From the NCBI RefSeq assembly GCF_963676855.1, contig NZ_OY781460.1:1287501-1351500 (forward strand): a stretch of DNA of 64,000 bases, in the 5' to 3' direction. Positions 58,387 through 64,000 of this stretch are shown in pieces (position 1 is the stretch's first letter; every line of letters starts with the position of its first letter). The stretch is from an uncultured Anaeromusa sp. Lineage in GTDB: Bacteria; Bacillota; Negativicutes; Anaeromusales; Anaeromusaceae. Below the pieces are notes generated by a model, which searched no databases, was not told the DNA's origin, and saw only the letters and a program-made list of their open reading frames with translations. The translations under genes and the position numbers were made by a program.

Positions 58387-59790
58387 ATGGAAGAGTTTCG
58401 TGAGGGAGCTTTGGAAATAACCGAATTGCAAGAGCGTCTTGCCTGTATGGAGGCTCGTTTGAATGCGGTGCTGGCCGCCGTAGATGAAGCCGTCTGTATT
58501 GTGGACGAACGTGACTGCGTTGTGGCTTGGAATCGCTATGCCACAGACTTGTACGGGATCTCTTCTGAGGAGATTGTCGGTAAGCATATTGGTATGTTTT
58601 TTTCTAATCTGCTTTTGACCCAGGTGGTGCAGGAACGCAAAGAAGTCCGTGGGCGCTATCACACTCCCTGCCCGGACAAGCATGTACTCATTAACGCCAT
58701 GCCGGTGCATTTGGCGGAACGGAATGTCGGAGGTGTTTGCGCTGAGCGTGATATTACCGAAGTAGTTCAACTGAATGAAAAACTTTTTCGCACCAGCGAA
58801 GAGATGGTAGCGCTGCAGCAACGCATTGAAGGCCGGGCGGTAGATTCCTTTGCCTCGATTTATGGGCATAGTCAAGGCATTCAAGAAGCCATAGCCATGG
58901 GACGGCGCGTAGCGACCTCGCCAGCACCGGTGCTTATTCGAGGAGAAAGCGGCTGCGGCAAGGAACTCTTTGCCCGGGCACTGCATCAGGCAAGCGGACG
59001 CAGCGGCGCTTTTGTGGCTATCAATTGCGGTGCCATTCCGGAAGGCCTTTTTGAGAGTGAACTTTTTGGCTACCAAGGCGGCGCTTTTACCGGCGCGGAT
59101 CGCAAAGGGAAGGCTGGCTTGCTTGAAGAAGCTCATGAAGGTACGCTGCTTTTGGATGAAATTGGCGATATGCCAAAGGAAGCGCAGGTCAAGCTGCTGC
59201 GGGCGCTGCAGGAGAAGAGCTTTTATCGTGTAGGCGGCTCGAACCCTGTACGTGTAGATGTGCGTATTGTGGCGGCGACCCATCGGGATCTGGAAGAAAT
59301 GGTGGAGAGTAAGGAATTTCGCGAGGATTTATACTACCGTCTAAATGTTGTCACCTTGTGGCTGCCACCGCTGCGGGAGCGCCGCGATGATATTCCAGAA
59401 TTGGTGCATAAGGGATTGCAGCACTTTGGTGCGGTATATGGCAAGCTGATTACCAAGGTAGCCCCAGATGCGATGGTCATGCTGCTCGATCATGCTTGGC
59501 CAGGTAATGTGCGGGAATTGTTCAATGTCCTGGAGCGCATCGTAGTGCTGGCGGAAGGAGATGTGCTGGAAAGCCGCCATCTGCCGCAGGAGTGGATGCA
59601 GCACCGCCCCTTGCCGCCCATGCTTGCCAAGGGGAATTTCAACTTGGCTGATGCCTCGAATCAATGGGAAAAAGAAGTCATTCGCCGCGTGCTGAAGGAA
59701 AACCACTACAACAAAGCGGCTGCTGCCAAAAAACTTGGTATTCCCAGGACGACTCTTTATTATAAGCTGCGTCAATTAGAACTGGATTGA
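58387..59790 (+). CDS. Sigma-54 enhancer-binding protein with PAS domain
   Basis: 467 residues from ATG 58387 (GGAGGG 6 nt upstream; a longer frame from 58333 overlaps the terminator). A helical start, one PAS domain (about 22-130), AAA+ domain with GESGCGKE, GAFTGA in GYQGGAFTGADRKG, GNVRELFNVLERIV, and a C-terminal Fis-type HTH (NKAAAAKKLGIPRTTLYYKLRQL). It lies directly upstream of a sigma-54 promoter and the Fe-S/flavin oxidase operon, which it presumably activates in response to the amino-acid substrate. Confidence 0.93.
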   Translation: MEEFREGALEITELQERLACMEARLNAVLAAVDEAVCIVDERDCVVAWNRYATDLYGISSEEIVGKHIGMFFSNLLLTQVVQERKEVRGRYHTPCPDKHVLINAMPVHLAERNVGGVCAERDITEVVQLNEKLFRTSEEMVALQQRIEGRAVDSFASIYGHSQGIQEAIAMGRRVATSPAPVLIRGESGCGKELFARALHQASGRSGAFVAINCGAIPEGLFESELFGYQGGAFTGADRKGKAGLLEEAHEGTLLLDEIGDMPKEAQVKLLRALQEKSFYRVGGSNPVRVDVRIVAATHRDLEEMVESKEFREDLYYRLNVVTLWLPPLRERRDDIPELVHKGLQHFGAVYGKLITKVAPDAMVMLLDHAWPGNVRELFNVLERIVVLAEGDVLESRHLPQEWMQHRPLPPMLAKGNFNLADASNQWEKEVIRRVLKENHYNKAAAAKKLGIPRTTLYYKLRQLELD

Positions 59791-59807
59791 CGATAGACCG
59801 ACAAAAA

Positions 59808-59873
59808 CGTCTAAAAATAGACGGAATGTACGCAAAGACGCGTCTGGAAACAGCGCGTCTTTTTGCGTCTAAG
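59808..59873 (+). promoter_or_regulatory. Palindromic upstream activating sites for the oxidase operon
   Basis: CGTCTAAAAATAGACG (59808-59823), AGACGCGTCT (59836-59845) and GCGCGTCT...TTGCGTCT (59853-59870) share GTCT/AGAC half-sites. ACGCAAAGACGCG also pairs with CGCGTCTTTTTGCGT. They lie between the regulator stop and the sigma-54 promoter, the usual enhancer position. Confidence 0.7.
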
Positions 59874-59910
59874 TCTTATAAACACTAGCTCTTTCAACAT
59901 CTCGTTCGTT

Positions 59911-59927
59911 TTGGCATGGACTTTGCT
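59911..59927 (+). promoter_or_regulatory. Sigma-54 promoter of the oxidase operon
   Basis: TTGGCATGGACTTTGCT has GG at 59913-59914 and GC at 59925-59926, ten bases apart. About 30 bp before the first gene. Confidence 0.9.
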
Positions 59928-59955
59928 ATATAAAAGGCAGGAGGTGTTGGGAAGC

Positions 59956-60261
59956 ATGAGAATTACAGAACATCCGATTTTAGAGTTCCCTCAAGAGGGA
60001 CTGGTTGAATTTTCTTTTGACGGTCAGACCTTAAACGGCAGGGCCGGAGAACCCATTGCCGCCGCTTTGCATGCGGCAGGTGTACGGGCGTTGCGCCACA
60101 GCCACCGCCACAATCGGCCGCGCGGCCTGTTTTGCGCTATAGGAAATTGCTCGTCTTGTTTGATGACGGTTGACGGCGTACCCAATGTTCGGGTTTGCGT
60201 GGAGCCTTTACAGGCTGGCATGCAGGTAGAAACCCAGAAAGGAAATGGGTACTTGAAATGA
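59956..60261 (+). CDS. (2Fe-2S)-binding subunit of an amino-acid oxidase (HcnA-like)
   Basis: 101 residues from ATG 59956 (AGGAGGTG upstream; the longer frame from 59863 spans the promoter). One plant-type 2Fe-2S ligand set: CAIGNCSSC plus a further Cys in VRVC. The family includes HcnA, the OoxA-type small subunit and sarcosine-oxidase alpha N-terminus. It accepts electrons from the flavin subunits. First gene of the operon; the stop overlaps the next start (ATGA). Confidence 0.9.
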   Translation: MRITEHPILEFPQEGLVEFSFDGQTLNGRAGEPIAAALHAAGVRALRHSHRHNRPRGLFCAIGNCSSCLMTVDGVPNVRVCVEPLQAGMQVETQKGNGYLK

Positions 60262-61352
60262 TAAAAACATGTGACATTTTAATTATCGGCGCCGGCCCTG
60301 CTGGTTTAGTCGCCGCTAAGGAGGCTGCCGCGGCGGGGGCGCAAGTACTGCTTTTGGAGCGTTCAGCTCACTTGGGCGGTCAGCTGATCAAGCAGACTCA
60401 CAAATTTTTTGGGTCCAAGGAAGAGTTTGCCGGTGAACGAGGCGTAGCTATTGCAGAGCGCTTGCTGGCGGAAGTGGCGGAACAGCCAGGAATTGAAGTG
60501 TGGTGCGGGGGTACGGCGCTGGGCATTTACCAAGAAGATGGTATTGTAACGGCTGAATACAAGGGCGTTTTTCATAAGATTAAAGCGAAACGCTTGATCG
60601 TAGCAACCGGCGCAGCAGAAAAAACGCTGCCTTTTCCCAATTCAGACTTGCCTGGTATTTATGGAGCGGGTGCGGTACAGACGCTGATGAATGTGCACGG
60701 CGTACTGCCGGGTAAACGGGTAATCATGCTTGGGGCTGGCAATATTGGCGTTATTGTAGCCTACCAACTTTTACAGGCGGGCGTAGAGGTAGCGGCCATT
60801 GTCGAAGGCGCTCCAACCATAGGCAGTTATTGGGTGCATGCGTCGAAAGTTAGACGCTGCGGCGTTCCCATTTACACCTCTCATACGGTGGTGGCGGCGC
60901 ATGGCAAAGAAAGCTTGGAAGCGGTTACCATTGGCAAGTTAGATGATAAATGGCAGTTAGTGCCGGGGAGCGAGCAAACTTTGGAAGCAGACGGACTGTG
61001 TTTGTCGGTAGGTCTGTCACCGCTTACAGAACTCCTTTGGCAGGCTGGCTGCGATATGACCTTTGTGAAAGAACTGGGCGGTTATGTGCCGTGGCGGGAT
61101 GCCAATTTGATGACGTCGAGAAAAGAAATCTTTGTAGCTGGCGATGTAGCGGGAGTGGAAGAAGCTTCGGCCGCCATGGTAGAAGGTAAAATTGCCGGTT
61201 TGTATGCAGCGTTTTCATTAGGGATGCATTTACCGAGTTTTCAACAGCAGTATCAGCAGGCGAAAGGTCAATTAGCTGCCTTGCGTTCCGGTCCGACGAG
61301 CCTCAAAGTATGCAAGGGCTTGTGCAAAGTAACCTTTGAGGAGGCGATGTAA
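60258..61352 (+). CDS. NAD(P)/FAD-dependent oxidoreductase subunit (HcnB/OoxA-like)
   Basis: 364 residues from ATG 60258. Two dinucleotide motifs: ILIIGAGPAGLVAAKEAA (FAD) and RVIMLGAGNIGVIVAYQLL. It lacks the extra domain seen in sarcosine oxidase alpha and ends KGLCKVTFEEAM. It probably passes electrons between the DAO-type subunit and the Fe-S subunits. Coupled with its neighbours by overlaps. Confidence 0.9.
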   Translation: MIKTCDILIIGAGPAGLVAAKEAAAAGAQVLLLERSAHLGGQLIKQTHKFFGSKEEFAGERGVAIAERLLAEVAEQPGIEVWCGGTALGIYQEDGIVTAEYKGVFHKIKAKRLIVATGAAEKTLPFPNSDLPGIYGAGAVQTLMNVHGVLPGKRVIMLGAGNIGVIVAYQLLQAGVEVAAIVEGAPTIGSYWVHASKVRRCGVPIYTSHTVVAAHGKESLEAVTIGKLDDKWQLVPGSEQTLEADGLCLSVGLSPLTELLWQAGCDMTFVKELGGYVPWRDANLMTSRKEIFVAGDVAGVEEASAAMVEGKIAGLYAAFSLGMHLPSFQQQYQQAKGQLAALRSGPTSLKVCKGLCKVTFEEAM

Positions 61353-61353
61353 G

Positions 61354-61842
61354 ATGCTGGCAACAACTGGAATTCCGGATAAAGAGCAGATTGCAGCAGT
61401 GCTTCCTAGTGAAGCAAGAAAAAAAGAAGGTTCTGTAGCCATTATCGAGTGCTACCAGGAGATTCCCTGCAATCCCTGCGCCGATGCTTGTCCGCGCGGT
61501 GCCATTACGGTAGCTCCCATTCATGAACGGCCCAAATTAGATGAAGCGAAATGCAACGGCTGCGGCATCTGCTTAACCCATTGTCCTGGGCTGGCTATTG
61601 TTGTGACAGATTATCAATATAGTGAGACTGAAGCCTTATTGAAACTGCCTTATGAGTTTTCACCATTGCCCCAGGAGGGAGAGATTCTTGCTGGTTGCAA
61701 TCGCGAGGGAGAACCAATAGTCGATGTGAAAGTGCTCCGCGTGCAACGCAGCGCCAATAAGACCCATGTGCTGTGGCTGGCTGTGGCAAAAGCGCAGGTG
61801 GACGCCGTTCGTTTTGTTCGCCGGAAGGAGGCAAAATCATGA
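61354..61842 (+). CDS. 4Fe-4S electron-transfer protein
   Basis: 162 residues from ATG 61354 (GAGGAGG upstream). Two ferredoxin-type motifs: CNPCADACP, preceded by a nearby CYQEIP, and CNGCGICLTHCP. The C-terminal part (LAGCNREGEPIVDVKVLRVQ) is not recognised. Likely relays electrons out of the oxidase complex. Overlaps the next gene by ATGA. Confidence 0.88.
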   Translation: MLATTGIPDKEQIAAVLPSEARKKEGSVAIIECYQEIPCNPCADACPRGAITVAPIHERPKLDEAKCNGCGICLTHCPGLAIVVTDYQYSETEALLKLPYEFSPLPQEGEILAGCNREGEPIVDVKVLRVQRSANKTHVLWLAVAKAQVDAVRFVRRKEAKS

Positions 61843-62117
61843 AAGACGAGACTATAATTTGTCGGTGTGAAGACATTTCCTTAGGAGAAATCCGCGAACG
61901 CATTGCCAAGGGAGATCATTCGCTGGAAGAAGTGAAGCGTGCTTGTCGTTGCGGGATGGGACCCTGTCAAGGCCGGACCTGCATGCCGTTGATTGCCCAG
62001 GAAATTGCAACGGCAACAGGCCGGAAAGTTGAAGAAGTTGCACTGCCCACCTTCCGGCCGCCGACAGCGCCGATTTCGTTGGGTGTGCTGGCAGGAGGGG
62101 CAGAGGATGAAAAGTAA
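61839..62117 (+). CDS. BFD-type (2Fe-2S)-binding protein
   Basis: 92 residues from ATG 61839. BFD-like Cys pattern: ICRCEDISLGEIRER near the start, then CRCGMGPCQGRTC. In relatives this domain is fused to the amino-acid dehydrogenase subunit; here it is a separate chain. It overlaps both the upstream stop and the downstream start. Confidence 0.88.
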   Translation: MKDETIICRCEDISLGEIRERIAKGDHSLEEVKRACRCGMGPCQGRTCMPLIAQEIATATGRKVEEVALPTFRPPTAPISLGVLAGGAEDEK

Positions 62118-63255
62118 AGCAGATGTAGTGGTCATCGGCGGCGGCGTTGTAGGCTGCTCCATAGCCTATAATTTGGCCCGCTTGGGTGCCGGCAAAGTAA
62201 TTCTTCTTGAAAAAGGATATCTCGCTAGTGGCGCTACCGGCCGTTGTGGAGCCGGGGTGCGCATGCAGTGGGGCACTGAGACCAACTGCCTTTTGTCCAG
62301 GGAAAGTGTCAGGATGTTTTCTCATCTGCCAGAGTATTTGGGAGTAGACGTCGATATTGAGTTTGAACAGGGCGGCTATTTACTATTGGCGTATACCAAG
62401 AAAATGGAAGATCAGTTCCGGAAAAACTTGCAGCTTCAAAAGCAACTGGGAATTGAAGCCTCTTGGGTGACACCGGAAGAATCGAAAGAAATTGTGCCGA
62501 TGTTGAACACTGAAGGCATGCTGGGGGCGACCTTCTGTGCCGAAGATGGTCATTGCAACCCGTTTCGCGTTACCGAAGCTTATGCAGCGGCAGCGCGCAA
62601 GCAAGGCGTAGAAATCCGCACCTTTTGCGAAGTGACGGATATTGTCACTGAAGGATCTAAGATTGTAGCCGTGCGTACGGCGCAGGGCGATATTTTAACC
62701 GATACGGTTGTCAATGCCGCTGGCGGGCATGCTAAATGGGTGGGCAGGATGGCTGGCGTTGAACTGCCTATCTTCCCAGAGCGCCATGAAATTCTGGTAA
62801 CCGAGCCGGTGGAGGCCGTCATGGAACCCATGGTTATGAGCTTCTATCACAACTTGTATTGCCAGCAGAGCCCTCATGGCAGCTTTATTATGGGTATTGG
62901 ACATCCGGACGAACCGGAAACTTTGAATATGACTTCCAGCTGGCATTTCTTAGAGGCCATGGCGCAGCGCGTCACCAAACTATTGCCTCCGCTAGCCGGC
63001 TTGAAGGTTGTGCGCCAATGGGCGGGTGTGTACGATATGTGTCCGGATCGGACGCCTATTTTAGGCAGCGCTCCTTGTCAGCCCCGTTTCTTCACGGCAG
63101 CCGGTTTCAGCGGCCATGGCTTTATGATTTCTCCTATTACCGGCGAATTAATGGCACAGCTAGTGCTGGGACAGCAGACTACGCTGCCAGTAGACGTGTT
63201 CCGAGCGGAACGCTTTGAAGAAGGCGAATTATTTGTCGAACCGTCGGTGGTATAA
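62107..63255 (+). CDS. FAD-dependent amino-acid dehydrogenase, DAO fold (HcnC/OoxB/proline dehydrogenase beta-like)
   Basis: 382 residues from ATG 62107 (AGGAGG upstream). FAD motif VVVIGGGVVGCSIAYNLARLG, GASGATGRCGAGVR-type contact (LASGATGRCGAG), and the C-terminal AGFSGHGFMISPITGELMAQL. This is the substrate-oxidising subunit. The family covers glycine, sarcosine, opine and L-proline dehydrogenases. The next gene is a P5C-dehydrogenase, so L-proline, giving pyrroline-5-carboxylate, is most likely. Confidence 0.9.
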   Translation: MKSKADVVVIGGGVVGCSIAYNLARLGAGKVILLEKGYLASGATGRCGAGVRMQWGTETNCLLSRESVRMFSHLPEYLGVDVDIEFEQGGYLLLAYTKKMEDQFRKNLQLQKQLGIEASWVTPEESKEIVPMLNTEGMLGATFCAEDGHCNPFRVTEAYAAAARKQGVEIRTFCEVTDIVTEGSKIVAVRTAQGDILTDTVVNAAGGHAKWVGRMAGVELPIFPERHEILVTEPVEAVMEPMVMSFYHNLYCQQSPHGSFIMGIGHPDEPETLNMTSSWHFLEAMAQRVTKLLPPLAGLKVVRQWAGVYDMCPDRTPILGSAPCQPRFFTAAGFSGHGFMISPITGELMAQLVLGQQTTLPVDVFRAERFEEGELFVEPSVV

Positions 63256-63292
63256 AGAAAGCACAACTATAAATAGAAAAGAGGCTTAGAAG

Positions 63293-64000
63293 ATGATTGA
63301 ATACAAAAATGAAGCGTTTACCGATTTTAGCCAAGAAAGCAATCGACAGCAAATGGAGGCGGCTTTGGCCAAAGTTGCTGCGGAAAAAGGCGCCTATTAT
63401 CCTTTGATTATTGATGGTATGGAAGTTAATACCGAAGCTCGGATTACTTCGTTGAATCCGTCTTTGACCAGCGAGGTAGTGGGAACCGTGGCCCGGGCGA
63501 ATACAGACTTGGCGGAAAAAGCCGTGCAAGTAGCGGCAAGAACCTTTGAAAGCTGGAAACAAGTAGCGCCGCAGGTGCGGGCGTCTCTTTTGTTCAAAGC
63601 GGCAGCCATTTTGCGGCGTCGTAAATTCGAATTTTCCGCTTGGTTGACGGAAGAAGCGGGTAAAACTTGGCCGGAAGCCGATGCAGATACGGCAGAAGCC
63701 ATTGATTTTATGGAATATTATGCACGCCAGATGCTGCATTATGCCAAAGGCATGTCTGTATACCCTTATCCGGGAGAAACTAACGAATGTGTGTATATCC
63801 CTCTTGGCGTTGGCGTGGTTATTCCGCCATGGAATTTCCCCTTGGCTATTTTGGCGGGTATGACCGCTGCGGCGACGGTAGCCGGCAATACGGTCATTGT
63901 TAAGCCAGCTAGTGCTACGCCGGTAGTGGCTGCTAAATTGATGGAAGTTTGGGCGGAAGCTGGATTCCCGGAGGGGGTTATCAATTATCTTCCCGGTAGC
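63293..64000 (+). CDS. L-glutamate-gamma-semialdehyde (P5C) dehydrogenase, 3' truncated by window end
   Basis: ATG 63293 opens a frame of 236 codons that is still open at the window end. It shows the start of an aldehyde dehydrogenase of the RocA/PutA type: NPSLTSEVVGTVARAN, FKAAAILRRRK, and PLGVGVVIPPWNFPLAIL, then GNTVIVKPAS. The catalytic Glu and Cys lie beyond the window. It oxidises glutamate semialdehyde to glutamate with NAD+. It is the sixth gene of the sigma-54 operon and identifies the likely pathway. Confidence 0.92.
   Translation, partial: MIEYKNEAFTDFSQESNRQQMEAALAKVAAEKGAYYPLIIDGMEVNTEARITSLNPSLTSEVVGTVARANTDLAEKAVQVAARTFESWKQVAPQVRASLLFKAAAILRRRKFEFSAWLTEEAGKTWPEADADTAEAIDFMEYYARQMLHYAKGMSVYPYPGETNECVYIPLGVGVVIPPWNFPLAILAGMTAAATVAGNTVIVKPASATPVVAAKLMEVWAEAGFPEGVINYLPGS

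Overview
The window is about 64 kb of a bacterial chromosome with dense gene packing, strong Shine-Dalgarno sites and moderate GC. The gene content suggests an anaerobic, amino-acid- and sugar-acid-fermenting Bacillota. A Negativicutes relative (Sporomusaceae-like) fits best, but that is inference from gene content; no rRNA or other marker is present. I saw no tRNA, rRNA or CRISPR array.

Layout. 1-4.2 kb: 3'-truncated xthA, an OsmC protein, an old yellow enzyme, an M20 peptidase and an LD-carboxypeptidase. 4.5-8.7 kb: a peptide ABC transporter (dppB, dppC, binding protein) with an embedded penicilloyl-serine-type hydrolase. With the LD-carboxypeptidase and M20 peptidase this looks like a murein-peptide uptake and degradation cluster, with no ATPase subunits nearby. 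8.9-12.1 kb: aminotransferase, Frm2-like nitroreductase, GYF-AIM24 protein. 12.2-16.9 kb: an accessory region with an AT-rich P-loop ATPase (Sll1717-like, possible C-terminal S1-like domain) enclosed by near-perfect inverted repeats, a Fic enzyme with a four-half-site operator over its promoter, a tiny lysine-rich ORF and a duplicated scrap of the Fic gene. 17.1-26.1 kb: diguanylate cyclase, D-aminoacylase-type amidohydrolase, YczE-like membrane protein, DEAD-family helicase, LysR regulator, amtB and glnB.

26.4-33.4 kb: an amino-acid ABC permease and ATPase, an IclR regulator, then buk-ptb-vorDBAC. The last set would convert branched-chain 2-oxo acids to acyl-CoA, acyl-phosphate and finally ATP. 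34.3-42 kb: a complete 2-keto-3-deoxygluconate route (kduI, kduD, a TIM-barrel isomerase, kdgT, kdgK, eda) with an IclR and a LacI regulator. 42.05-42.73 kb: an apparently intact IS200-type element. 42.9-51.9 kb: P-type ATPase, polyphosphate:AMP phosphotransferase, and an envelope-type operon with a GspS-like ATP-grasp enzyme, a lipoprotein and a DUF350 protein.

51.9-64 kb holds two sigma-54 modules. In each, an enhancer-binding protein gene is followed by repeated upstream sites and a textbook -24/-12 promoter. The first controls a self-contained dihydroxyacetone phosphotransferase system (dhaK, dhaL, dhaM, HPr, Enzyme I), and its regulator carries an HPr-like domain at the N-terminus. The second controls a five-gene iron-sulfur/flavin amino-acid oxidase plus a P5C dehydrogenase (cut by the window end), which I read as proline oxidation to glutamate.

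Between genes there is a family of at least four ~155-200 bp repeats with a conserved core and arms that differ between copies but stay self-complementary (4.3, 33.6, 47.5, 51.4 kb). I do not recognise it, and it is the best candidate here for something undescribed.
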